64,000 nt of DNA from Chlorocebus sabaeus. Lineage: Eukaryota > Chordata > Mammalia > Primates > Cercopithecidae. Positions 35,597 through 47,982 of this stretch are shown here, one piece after another (within the stretch, counting starts at the first letter, position 1; the number at the start of each line of letters is the position of its first letter). Made by a program: the position numbers and the translations under genes. Below the pieces are notes generated by a model. That model was given only the letters and a program-made list of their open reading frames with translations, was not told the DNA's origin and searched no databases. The stretch lies in NCBI RefSeq assembly GCF_047675955.1, contig NC_132916.1:73277481-73341480 (forward strand). Direction: 5' to 3'.

Positions 35597-36800
35597 TTCC
35601 AAATATCCTTTGGCCAATTCCACAAGAACAGGTTTAGCGAAAGGCTTCTGCAAGGGAAAGATGTAACTCTGTGAGATGAATTAACAGAACACAGAGCAGT
35701 TTCTCAGAAAGCTTCTTTCCAGTTTTGAACGGAAGATATTTCCTTTTTCACCATAGCCCTCTATGGGCTTCCAAATATCCCTCTGCCAATTCCACAAGAA
35801 CAGCCTTAGCGAAAGGCTTCTTGAAGGGAAAGATGTAACTCTGTGAGATGAATTAACAGAACACAGAGCAGTTTCTCAGAAAGCTTCTTTCCAGTTTTGA
35901 ACGGAAGATATTTCCTTTTTCACCGTAGCCCTCTATGGGCTTCCAAATATCCCTTTGCCAATTCCACAAGAACAGCCTTAGCGAAAGGCTTCTTGAAGGG
36001 AAAGATGTAACTCTGTGAGATGAATTAACAGAACACAGAGCAGTTTCTCAGAAAGCTTCTTTCCAGTTTTGAACGGAAGATATTTCCTTTTTCACCATAG
36101 CCCTCTATGGGCTTCCAAATATCCCTTTGCCAATTCCACAAGAACAGCCTTAGCGAAAGGCTTCTTGAAGGGAAAGATGTAACTCTGTGAGATGAATTAA
36201 CAGAACACAGAGCAGTTTCTCAGAAAGCTTCTTTCCAGTTTTGAACGGAAGATATTTCCTTTTTCACCATAGCCCTCTATGGGCTTCCAAATATCCCTTT
36301 GCCAATTCCACAAGAACAGCCTTAGCGAAAGGCTTCTTGAAGGGAAAGATGTAACTCTGTGAGATGAATTAACAGAACACAGAGCAGTTTCTCAGAAAGC
36401 TTCTTTCCAGTTTTGAACGGAAGATATTTCCTTTTTCACCATAGCCCTCTATGGGCTTCCAAATATCCCTTTGCCAATTCCACAAGAACAGCCTTAGCGA
36501 AAGGCTTCTTGAAGGGAAAGATGTAACTCTGTGAGATGAATTAACAGAACACAGAGCAGTTTCTCAGAATGCTTCTTTCCAGTTTTGAACGGAAAATATT
36601 TCCTTTTTCACCATAGCCCTCTAAGGGCTTCCAAATATCCCTTTGCCAATTCCACAAGAACAGCCTTAGCGAAAGGCTTCTTGAAGGGAAAGATGTAACT
36701 CTGTGAGATGAATTAACAGAACACAGAGCAGTTTCTCAGAAAGCTTCTTTCCATTTTGGAACGGAAGATATTTCCTTTTTCACCATAGCCCTCTATGGGC
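35597..36800 (-). repeat. Seven-monomer bridge into the 24-mer family
   Basis: Matches 39726-40929 at an offset of 4,129: AGGTTTA with CTGCAAG (35632 and 39761), CCCTCTGCC, CACCGTAG, GAATGCTTC (36568 and 40697), CTAAGGG and CCATTTTGG. It is thus the tail of a 24-mer unit whose head is replaced by 77-mer copy 3. Private features are CACCATAG where the relative has GACCATAG, and GAAAATATT near 36592. Confidence 0.65.
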
Positions 36801-39800
36801 TTCCCAATTTCCCTTTGCCAATTCCACAAGAACAGCATTAGCGAAAAGCGTCTTGAAGGGAAAGATGTATCTCTGTGAGATGAATTAGCAGAACACAGAG
36901 CAGTTTCTCAGAAAGCTTCTCTCCAGTTTTGAACGGAAGATATTTCCTTTTTCAACATAGCCCTGTATGTGCTTCCAAATATACCTTTGCCAATTCCACA
37001 AGAACAGCCTTAGCGAAAGGCTTCTTGAAGGGAAAGATGTAACTCTGTGAGATGAATTAACAGAACACAGAGCAGTTTCTCAGAAAGCTTCTTTCCAGTT
37101 TTGAACGGAAGATATTTCCTTTTTCACCATAGCCCTCTATGGGCTTCCAAATATCCTTTGGCCAATTCCACAAGAACAGGTTTAGCGAAAGGCTTCTGCA
37201 AGGGAAAGATGTAACTCTGTGAGATGAATTAACAGAACACAGAGCAGTTTCTCAGAAAGCTTCTTTCCAGTTTTGAACGGAAGATATTTCCTTTTTCACC
37301 GTAGCCCTCTATGGGCTTCCAAATATCCCTCTGCCAATTCCACAAGAACAGCCTTAGCGAAAGGCTTCTTGAAGGGAAAGATGTAACTCTGTGAGATGAA
37401 TTAACAGAACACAGAGCGGTTTCTCAGAAAGCTTCTTTCCAGTTTTGAACGGAAGATATTTCCTTTTTCACCATAGCCCTCTATGGGCTTCCAAATATCC
37501 CTTTGCCAATTCCACAAGAAGAGCCTTAGCGAAAGGCTTCTTGAAGGGAAAGATGTAACTCTGTGAGATGAATTAACAGAACACAGAGCAGTTTCTCAGA
37601 AAGCTTCTTTCCAGTTTTGAACGGAAGATATTTCCTTTTTCACCGTAGCCCTCTATGGGCTTCCAAATATCCCTTGTGCCAATTCCCCAAGAACAGCCTT
37701 AGCGAAAGGCTTCTTGAAGGGAAAGATGTAACTCTGTGAGATGAATTAACAGAACACAGAGCAGTTTCTCAGAAAGCTTCTTTCCAGTTTTGAACGGAAG
37801 ATATTTCCTTTTTCACCATAGCCCTCTATGGGCTTCCAAATATCCCTTTGCCAATTCCACAAGAACAGCCTTAGCGAAAGGCTTCTTGAAGGGAAAGATG
37901 TAACTCTGTGAGATGAATTCACAGAACACAGAGCAGTTTCTCAGAAAGCTTCTTTCCAGTTTTGAACGGAAGATATTTCCTTTTTCACCATAGCCCTCTA
38001 TGGGCTTCCAAATATCCCTTTGCCAATTCCACAAGAACAGCCTTAGCGAAAGGCTTCTTGAAGGGAAAGATGTAACTCTGTGAGATGAATTAACAGAACA
38101 CAGAGCGGTTTCTCAGAAAGCTTCTTTCCATTTTTGAACGGAAGATATTTCCTTTTTCACCATAGCCCTCTATGGGCTTCCAAATATCCCTTTGCCAATT
38201 CCACAAGAACAGCCTTAGCGAAAGGCTTCTTGAAGGGAAAGATGTAACTCTGTGAGATGAATTCACAGAACACAGAGTAGTTTCTCAGAAAGCTTCTTTC
38301 CAGTTTTGAACGGAAGATATTTCCTTTTTCACCATAGCCCTCTATGGGCTTCCAAATATCCCTTTGCCAATTCCACAAGAACAGCCTTAGCGAAAGGCTT
38401 CTTGAAGGGAAAGATGTAACTCTGTGAGATGAATTCACAGAACACAGAGCAGTTTCTCAGAAAGCTTCTTTCCAGTTTTGAACGGAAGATATTTCCTTTT
38501 TCACCATAGCCCTCTATGGGCTTCCAAATATCCCTTTGCCAATTCCACAAGAACAGCCTTAGCGAAAGGCTTCTTGAAGGGAAAGATGTAACTCTGTGAG
38601 ATGAATTAACAGAACACAGAGCGGTTTCTCAGAAAGCTTCTTTCCATTTTGGAACGGAAGATATTTCCTTTTTCACCATAGCCCTCTATGGGCTTCCCAA
38701 TATCCCTTTGCCAATTCCACAAGAACAGCCTTAGCGAAAGGATTCTTGAAGGGAAAGATGTAACTCTGTGAGATGAATTCACAGAACACAGAGCAGTTTC
38801 TCAGAAAGCTTCTTTCCAGTTTTGAAAGGAAGATATTTCCTTTTTCACCATAGCCCTCTATGGGCTTCCAAATATCCCTTTGCCAATTCCACAAGAACAG
38901 GTTTAGCGAAAGGCTTCTGCAAGGGAAAGATGTAACTCTGTGAGATGAATTAACAGAACACAGAGCAGTTTCTCAGAAAGCTTCTTTCCAGTTTTGAACG
39001 GAAGATATTTCCTTTTTGACCATAGCCCTCTATGGGCTTCCAAATATCCCTCTGCCAATTCCACAAGAACAGCCTTAGCGAAAGGCTTCTTGAAGGGAAA
39101 GATGTAACTCTGTGAGATGAATTAACAGAACACAGAGCAGTTTCTCAGAAAGCTTCTTTCCAGTTTTGAACGGAAGATATTTCCTTTTTCACCGTAGCCC
39201 TCTATGGGCTTCCAAATATCCCTTTGCCAATTCCACAAGAACAGCCTTAGCGAAAGGCTTCTTGAAGGGAAAGATGTAACTCTGTGAGATGAATTAACAG
39301 AACACAGAGCAGTTTCTCAGAAAGCTTCTTTCCAGTTTTGAACGGAAGATATTTCCTTTTTCACCATAGCCCTCTATGGGCTTCCAAATATCCCTTTGCC
39401 AATTCCACAAGAACAGCCTTAGCGAAAGGCTTCTTGAAGGGAAAGATGTAACTCTGTGAGATGAATTAACAGAACACAGAGCAGTTTCTCAGAAAGCTTC
39501 TTTCCAGTTTTGAACGGAAGATATTTCCTTTTTCACCATAGCCCTCTATGGGCTTCCAAATATCCCTTTGCCAATTCCACAAGAACAGCCTTAGCGAAAG
39601 GCTTCTTGAAGGGAAAGATGTACCTCTGTGAGATGAATTCACAGAACACAGAGCAGTTTCTCAGAAAGCTTCTTTCCAGTTTTGAAAGGAAGATATTTCC
39701 TTTTTCACCATAGCCCTCTATGGGCTTCCAAATATCCCTTTGCCAATTCCACAAGAACAGGTTTAGCGAAAGGCTTCTGCAAGGGAAAGATGTAACTCTG

Positions 39801-40929
39801 TGAGATGAATTAACAGAACACAGAGCAGTTTCTCAGAAAGCTTCTTTCCAGTTTTGAACGGAAGATATTTCCTTTTTGACCATAGCCCTCTATTGGCTTC
39901 CAAATATCCCTCTGCCAATTCCACAAGAACAGCCTTAGCGAAAGGCTTCTTGAAGGGAAAGATGTAACTCTGTGAGATGAATTAACAGAACACAGAGCAG
40001 TTTCTCAGAAAGCTTCTTTCCAGTTTTGAACGGAAGATATTTCCTTTTTCACCGTAGCCCTCTATGGGCTTCCAAATATCCCTTTGCCAATTCCACAAGA
40101 ACAGCCTTAGCGAAAGGCTTCTTGAAGGGAAAGATGTAACTCTGTGAGATGAATTAACAGAACACAGAGCAGTTTCTCAGAAAGCTTCTTTCCAGTTTTG
40201 AACGGAAGATATTTCCTTTTTCACCATAGCCCTCTATGGGCTTCCAAATATCCCTTTGCCAATTCCACAAGAACAGCCTTAGCGAAAGGCTTCTTGAAGG
40301 GAAAGATGTAACTCTGTGAGATGAATTAACAGAACACAGAGCAGTTTCTCAGAAAGCTTCTTTCCAGTTTTGAACGGAAGATATTTCCTTTTTCACCGTA
40401 GATCTCTATGGGCTTCCAAATATCCCTTTGCCAATTCCACAAGAACAGCCTTAGCGAAAGGCTTCTTGAAGGGAAAGATGTAACTCTGTGAGATGAATTA
40501 ACAGAACACAGAGCAGTTTCTCAGAAAGCTTCTTTCCAGTTTTGAACGGAAGATATTTCCTTTTTCACCATAGCCCTCTATGGGCTTCCAAATATCCCTT
40601 TGCCAATTCCACAAGAACAGCCTTAGCGAAAGGCTTCTTGAAGGGAAAGATGTAACTCTGTGAGATGAATTAACAGAACACAGAGCAGTTTCTCAGAATG
40701 CTTCTTTCCAGTTTTGAACGGAAGATATTTCCTTTTTCACCATAGCCCTCTAAGGGCTTCCAAATATCCCTTTGCCAATTCCACAAGAACAGCCTTAGCG
40801 AAAGGCTTCTTGAAGGGAAAGATGTAACTCTGTGAGATGAATTAACAGAACACAGAGCAGTTTCTCAGAAAGCTTCTTTCCATTTTGGAACGGAAGATAT
40901 TTCCTTTTTCACCATAGCCCTCTATGGGC
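36801..40929 (-). repeat. 24-monomer higher-order unit a (4,129 bp)
   Basis: The unit is counted from the monomer starting TTCCCAATTT. Marker order: AAAAGCGTC, TATCTCTG, GAATTAGCAG, CCCTGTATGTGC, CTTTGGCC, CCCTTGTGCC (37674), several GAATTCAC monomers, GACCATAG (39016), TACCTCTG (39622), a second GACCATAG (39876), GAATGCTTC and CTAAGGG. 24 x 172 plus the one-base insertion equals 4,129. Compared with 29.9-32.9 kb it lacks four monomers before the CCCTTGTGCC monomer. Its second half matches 26.5-29.9 kb in part, so it looks like a recombinant of 77-mer parts. The pair of GACCATAG monomers 860 bp apart is an internal five-monomer duplication. Confidence 0.75.
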
Positions 40930-43854
40930 TTCCCAATTTCCCTTTGCCAATTCCACAAGAACAGCATTAGCGAAAAGCGTCTTGAAGGGAAAGATGTATC
41001 TCTGTGAGATGAATTAGCAGAACACAGAGCAGTTTCTCAGAAAGCTTCTCTCCAGTTTTGAACGGAAGATATTTCCTTTTTCAACATAGCCCTGTATGTG
41101 CTTCCAAATATACCTTTGCCAATTCCACAAGAACAGCCTTAGCGAAAGGCTTCTTGAAGGGAAAGATGTAACTCTGTGAGATGAATTAACAGAACACAGA
41201 GCAGTTTCTCAGAAAGCTTCTTTCCAGTTTTGAACGGAAGATATTTCCTTTTTCACCATAGCCCTCTATGGGCTTCCAAATATCCTTTGGCCAATTCCAC
41301 AAGAACAGGTTTAGCGAAAGGCTTCTGCAAGGGAAAGATGTAACTCTGTGAGATGAATTAACAGAACACAGAGCAGTTTCTCAGAAAGCTTCTTTCCAGT
41401 TTTGAACGGAAGATATTTCCTTTTTCACCGTAGCCCTCTATGGGCTTCCAAATATCCCTCTGCCAATTCCACAAGAACAGCCTTAGCGAAAGGCTTCTTG
41501 AAGGGAAAGATGTAACTCTGTGAGATGAATTAACAGAACACAGAGCGGTTTCTCAGAAAGCTTCTTTCCAGTTTTGAACGGAAGATATTTCCTTTTTCAC
41601 CATAGCCCTCTATGGGCTTCCAAATATCCCTTTGCCAATTCCACAAGAAGAGCCTTAGCGAAAGGCTTCTTGAAGGGAAAGATGTAACTCTGTGAGATGA
41701 ATTAACAGAACACAGAGCAGTTTCTCAGAAAGCTTCTTTCCAGTTTTGAACGGAAGATATTTCCTTTTTCACCGTAGCCCTCTATGGGCTTCCAAATATC
41801 CCTTGTGCCAATTCCCCAAGAACAGCCTTAGCGAAAGGCTTCTTGAAGGGAAAGATGTAACTCTGTGAGATGAATTAACAGAACACAGAGCAGTTTCTCA
41901 GAAAGCTTCTTTCCAGTTTTGAACGGAAGATATTTCCTTTTTCACCATAGCCCTCTATGGGCTTCCAAATATCCCTTTGCCAATTCCACAAGAACAGCCT
42001 TAGCGAAAGGCTTCTTGAAGGGAAAGATGTAACTCTGTGAGATGAATTCACAGAACACAGAGCAGTTTCTCAGAAAGCTTCTTTCCAGTTTTGAACGGAA
42101 GATATTTCCTTTTTCACCATAGCCCTCTATGGGCTTCCAAATATCCCTTTGCCAATTCCACAAGAACAGCCTTAGCGAAAGGCTTCTTGAAGGGAAAGAT
42201 GTAACTCTGTGAGATGAATTAACAGAACACAGAGCGGTTTCTCAGAAAGCTTCTTTCCATTTTGGAACGGAAGATATTTCCTTTTTCACCATAGCCCTCT
42301 ATGGGCTTCCAAATATCCCTTTGCCAATTCCACAAGAACAGCCTTAGCGAAAGGCTTCTTGAAGGGAAAGATGTAACTCTGTGAGATGAATTCACAGAAC
42401 ACAGAGTAGTTTCTCAGAAAGCTTCTTTCCAGTTTTGAACGGAAGATATTTCCTTTTTCACCATAGCCCTCTATGGGCTTCCAAATATCCCTTTGCCAAT
42501 TCCACAAGAACAGCCTTAGCGAAAGGCTTCTTGAAGGGAAAGATGTAACTCTGTGAGATGAATTCACAGAACACAGAGCAGTTTCTCAGAAAGCTTCTTT
42601 CCAGTTTTGAACGGAAGATATTTCCTTTTTCACCATAGCCCTCTATGGGCTTCCAAATATCCCTTTGCCAATTCCACAAGAACAGCCTTAGCGAAAGGCT
42701 CCTTGAAGGGAAAGATGTAACTCTGTGAGATGAATTAACAGAACACAGAGCGGTTTCTCAGAAAGCTTCTTTCCATTTTGGAACGGAAGATATTTCCTTT
42801 TTCACCATAGCCCTCTATGGGCTTCCAAATATCCCTTTGCCAATTCCACAAGAACAGCCTTAGCGAAAGGATTCTTGAAGGGAAAGATGTAACTCTGTGA
42901 GATGAATTCACAGAACACAGAGCAGTTTCTCAGAAAGCTTCTTTCCAGTTTTGAAAGGAAGATATTTCCTTTTTCACCATAGCCCTCTATGGGCTTCCAA
43001 ATATCCCTTTGCCAATTCCACAAGAACAGGTTTAGCGAAAGGCTTCTGCAAGGGAAAGATGTAACTCTGTGAGATGAATTAACAGAACACAGAGCAGTTT
43101 CTCAGAAAGCTTCTTTCCAGTTTTGAACGGAAGATATTTCCTTTTTGACCATAGCCCTCTATGGGCTTCCAAATATCCCTCTGCCAATTCCACAAGAACA
43201 GCCTTAGCGAAAGGCTTCTTGAAGGGAAAGATGTAACTCTGTGAGATGAATTAACAGAACACAGAGCAGTTTCTCAGAAAGCTTCTTTCCAGTTTTGAAC
43301 GGAAGATATTTCCTTTTTCACCGTAGCCCTCTATGGGCTTCCAAATATCCCTTTGCCAATTCCACAAGAACAGCCTTAGCGAAAGGCTTCTTGAAGGGAA
43401 AGATGTAACTCTGTGAGATGAATTAACAGAACACAGAGCAGTTTCTCAGAAAGCTTCTTTCCAGTTTTGAACGGAAGATATTTCCTTTTTCACCATAGCC
43501 CTCTATGGGCTTCCAAATATCCCTTTGCCAATTCCACAAGAACAGCCTTAGCGAAAGGCTTCTTGAAGGGAAAGATGTAACTCTGTGAGATGAATTAACA
43601 GAACACAGAGCAGTTTCTCAGAATGCTTCTTTCCAGTTTTGAACGGAAGATATTTCCTTTTTCACCATAGCCCTCTAAGGGCTTCCAAATATCCCTTTGC
43701 CAATTCCACAAGAACAGCCTTAGCGAAAGGCTTCTTGAAGGGAAAGATGTAACTCTGTGAGATGAATTAACAGAACACAGAGCAGTTTCTCAGAAAGCTT
43801 CTTTCCATTTTGGAACGGAAGATATTTCCTTTTTCACCATAGCCCTCTATGGGC
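40930..43854 (-). repeat. 24-mer family unit b, shortened to 17 monomers (2,925 bp)
   Basis: Same start and marker order as unit a, but only one GACCATAG (43145) is followed 475 bp later by GAATGCTTC (43620). In unit a the same interval is 1,681 bp. The difference of 1,206 bp is seven monomers. 17 x 172 plus the one-base insertion gives the observed 2,925. CTCCTTGAAG near 42699 is shared only with 46827. Confidence 0.75.
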
Positions 43855-46800
43855 TTCCCAATTTCCCTTTGCCAATTCCACAAGAACAGCATTAGCGAAA
43901 AGCGTCTTGAAGGGAAAGATGTATCTCTGTGAGATGAATTAGCAGAACACAGAGCAGTTTCTCAGAAAGCTTCTCTCCAGTTTTGAACGGAAGATATTTC
44001 CTTTTTCAACATAGCCCTGTATGTGCTTCCAAATATACCTTTGCCAATTCCACAAGAACAGCCTTAGCGAAAGGCTTCTTGAAGGGAAAGATGTAACTCT
44101 GTGAGATGAATTAACAGAACACAGAGCAGTTTCTCAGAAAGCTTCTTTCCAGTTTTGAACGGAAGATATTTCCTTTTTCACCATAGCCCTCTATGGGCTT
44201 CCAAATATCCTTTGGCCAATTCCACAAGAACAGGTTTAGCGAAAGGCTTCTGCAAGGGAAAGATGTAACTCTGTGAGATGAATTAACAGAACACAGAGCA
44301 GTTTCTCAGAAAGCTTCTTTCCAGTTTTGAACGGAAGATATTTCCTTTTTCACCGTAGCCCTCTATGGGCTTCCAAATATCCCTCTGCCAATTCCACAAG
44401 AACAGCCTTAGCGAAAGGCTTCTTGAAGGGAAAGATGTAACTCTGTGAGATGAATTAACAGAACACAGAGCGGTTTCTCAGAAAGCTTCTTTCCAGTTTT
44501 GAACGGAAGATATTTCCTTTTTCACCATAGCCCTCTATGGGCTTCCAAATATCCCTTTGCCAATTCCACAAGAAGAGCCTTAGCGAAAGGCTTCTTGAAG
44601 GGAAAGATGTAACTCTGTGAGATGAATTAACAGAACACAGAGCAGTTTCTCAGAAAGCTTCTTTCCAGTTTTGAACGGAAGATATTTCCTTTTTCACCGT
44701 AGCCCTCTATGGGCTGCCAAATATCCCTTGTGCCAATTCCCCAAGAACAGCCTTAGCGAAAGGCTTCTTGAAGGGAAAGATGTAACTCTGTGAGATGAAT
44801 TAACAGAACACAGAGCAGTTTCTCAGAAAGCTTCTTTCCAGTTTTGAACGGAAGATATTTCCTTTTTCACCATAGCCCTCTATGGGCTTCCAAATATCCC
44901 TTTGCCAATTCCACAAGAACAGCCTTAGCGAAAGGCTTCTTGAAGGGAAAGATGTAACTCTGTGAGATGAATTCACAGAACACAGAGCAGTTTCTCAGAA
45001 AGCTTCTTTCCAGTTTTGAACGGAAGATATTTCCTTTTTCACCATAGCCCTCTATGGGCTTCCAAATATCCCTTTGCCAATTCCACAAGAACAGCCTTAG
45101 CGAAAGGCTTCTTGAAGGGAAAGATGTAACTCTGTGAGATGAATTAACAGAACACAGAGCGGTTTCTCAGAAAGCTTCTTTCCATTTTGGAACGGAAGAT
45201 ATTTCCTTTTTCACCATAGCCCTCTATGGGCTTCCAAATATCCCTTTGCCAATTCCACAAGAACAGCCTTAGCGAAAGGCTTCTTGAAGGGAAAGATGTA
45301 ACTCTGTGAGATGAATTCACAGAACACAGAGTAGTTTCTCAGAAAGCTTCTTTCCAGTTTTGAACGGAAGATATTTCCTTTTTCACCATAGCCCTCTATG
45401 GGCTTCCAAATATCCCTTTGCCAATTCCACAAGAACAGCCTTAGCGAAAGGCTTCTTGAAGGGAAAGATGTAACTCTGTGAGATGAATTCACAGAACACA
45501 GAGCAGTTTCTCAGAAAGCTTCTTTCCAGTTTTGAACGGAAGATATTTCCTTTTTCACCATAGCCCTCTATGGGCTTCCAAATATCCCTTTGCCAATTCC
45601 ACAAGAACAGCCTTAGCGAAAGGCTTCTTGAAGGGAAAGATGTAACTCTGTGAGATGAATTAACAGAACACAGAGCAGTTTCTCAGAAAGCTTCTTTCCA
45701 TTTTGGAACGGAAGATATTTCCTTTTTCACCATAGCCCTCTATGGGCTTCCAAATATCCCTTTGCCAATTCCACAAGAACAGCCTTAGCGAAAGGATTCT
45801 TGAAGGGAAAGATGTAACTCTGTGAGATGAATTCACAGAACACAGAGCAGTTTCTCAGAAAGCTTCTTTCCAGTTTTGAACAGAAGATATTTCCTTTTTC
45901 ACCATAGCCCTCTATGGGCTTCCAAATATCCCTTTGCCAATTCCACAAGAACAGCCTTAGCGAAAGGCTTCTTGAAGGGAAAGATGTAACTCTGTGAGAT
46001 GAATTCACAGAACACAGAGCAGTTTCTCAGAAAGCTTCTTTCCAGTTTTGAAAGGAAGATATTTCCTTTTTCACCATAGCCCTCTATGGGCTTCCAAATA
46101 TCCCTTTGCCAATTCCACAAGAACAGGTTTAGCGAAAGGCTTCTGCAAGGGAAAGATGTAACTCTGTGAGATGAATTAACAGAACACAGAGCAGTTTCTC
46201 AGAAAGCTTCTTTCCAGTTTTGAACGGATGATATTTCCTTTTTCACCATAGCCCTCTATGGGCTTCCAAATATCCCTCTGCCAATTCCACAAGAACTGCC
46301 TTAGCGAAAGGCTTCTTGAAGGGAAAGATGTAACTCTGTGAGATGAATTAACAGAACACAGAGCGGTGTCTCAGAAAGCTTCTTTCCAGTTTTGAACGGA
46401 AGATATTTTTTTTTCACCATAGCCCTCTATGGGCTTCCAAATATCCCTTTGCCAATTCCACAAGAACAGCCTTAGCGAAAGGCTTCTTGAAGGGAAAGAT
46501 GTAACTCTGTGAGATGAATTAACAGAACACAGAGCAGTTTCTCAGAAAGCTTCTTTCCAGTTTTGAACGGAAGATATTTCCTTTTTCACCATAGCCCTCT
46601 ATGGGCTTCCAAATATCCCTTTGCCAATTCCACAAGAACAGCCTTAGCGAAAGGCTTCTTGAAGGGAAAGATGTAACTCTGTGAGATGAATTCACAGAAC
46701 ACAGAGCAGTTTCTCAGAAAGCTTCTTTCCAGTTTTGAACGGAAGATATTTCCTTTTTCACCATAGCCCTCTATGGGCTTCCAAATATCCCTTTGCCAAT

Positions 46801-47982
46801 TCCACAAGAACAGCCTTAGCGAAAGGCTCCTTGAAGGGAAAGATGTAACTCTGTGAGATGAATTAACAGAACACAGAGCGGTTTCTCAGAAAGCTTCTTT
46901 CCATTTTGGAACGGAAGATATTTCCTTTTTCACCATAGCCCTCTATGGGCTTCCAAATATCCCTTTGCCAATTCCACAAGAACAGCCTTAGCGAAAGGAT
47001 TCTTGAAGGGAAAGATGTAACTCTGTGAGATGAATTCACAGAACACAGAGCAGTTTCTCAGAAAGCTTCTTTCCAGTTTTGAAAGGAAGATATTTCCTTT
47101 TTCACCATAGCCCTCTATGGGCTTCCAAATATCCCTTTGCCAATTCCACAAGAACAGGTTTAGCGAAAGGCTTCTGCAAGGGAAAGATGTAACTCTGTGA
47201 GATGAATTAACAGAACACAGAGCAGTTTCTCAGAAAGCTTCTTTCCAGTTTTGAACGGAAGATATTTCCTTTTTGACCATAGCCCTCTATGGGCTTCCAA
47301 ATATCCCTCTGCCAATTCCACAAGAACAGCCTTAGCGAAAGGCTTCTTGAAGGGAAAGATGTAACTCTGTGAGATGAATTAACAGAACACAGAGCAGTTT
47401 CTCAGAAAGCTTCTTTCCAGTTTTGAACGGAAGATATTTCCTTTTTCACCGTAGCCCTCTATGGGCTTCCAAATATCCCTTTGCCAATTCCACAAGAACA
47501 GCCTTAGCGAAAGGCTTCTTGAAGGGAAAGATGTAACTCTGTGAGATGAATTAACAGAACACAGAGCAGTTTCTCAGAAAGCTTCTTTCCAGTTTTGAAC
47601 GGAAGATATTTCCTTTTTCACCATAGCCCTCTATGGGCTTCCAAATATCCCTTTGCCAATTCCACAAGAACAGCCTTAGCGAAAGGCTTCTTGAAGGGAA
47701 AGATGTAACTCTGTGAGATGAATTAACAGAACACAGAGCAGTTTCTCAGAATGCTTCTTTCCAGTTTTGAACGGAAGATATTTCCTTTTTCACCATAGCC
47801 CTCTAAGGGCTTCCAAATATCCCTTTGCCAATTCCACAAGAACAGCCTTAGCGAAAGGCTTCTTGAAGGGAAAGATGTAACTCTGTGAGATGAATTAACA
47901 GAACACAGAGCAGTTTCTCAGAAAGCTTCTTTCCATTTTGGAACGGAAGATATTTCCTTTTTCACCATAGCCCTCTATGGGC
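43855..47982 (-). repeat. 24-mer family unit c (4,128 bp), mosaic
   Basis: The left part shares private variants with unit d: GGGCTGCC (44714 and 48841) and GGATGATATT (46226 and 50354), plus the 9-T run (46406 and 50534). The right part shares CTCCTTGAAG (46827) with unit b (42699), both at spacings of 4,128. The switch lies at about 46.43-46.58 kb. Length equals 24 x 172 with one insertion and one deletion cancelling. Confidence 0.75.
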
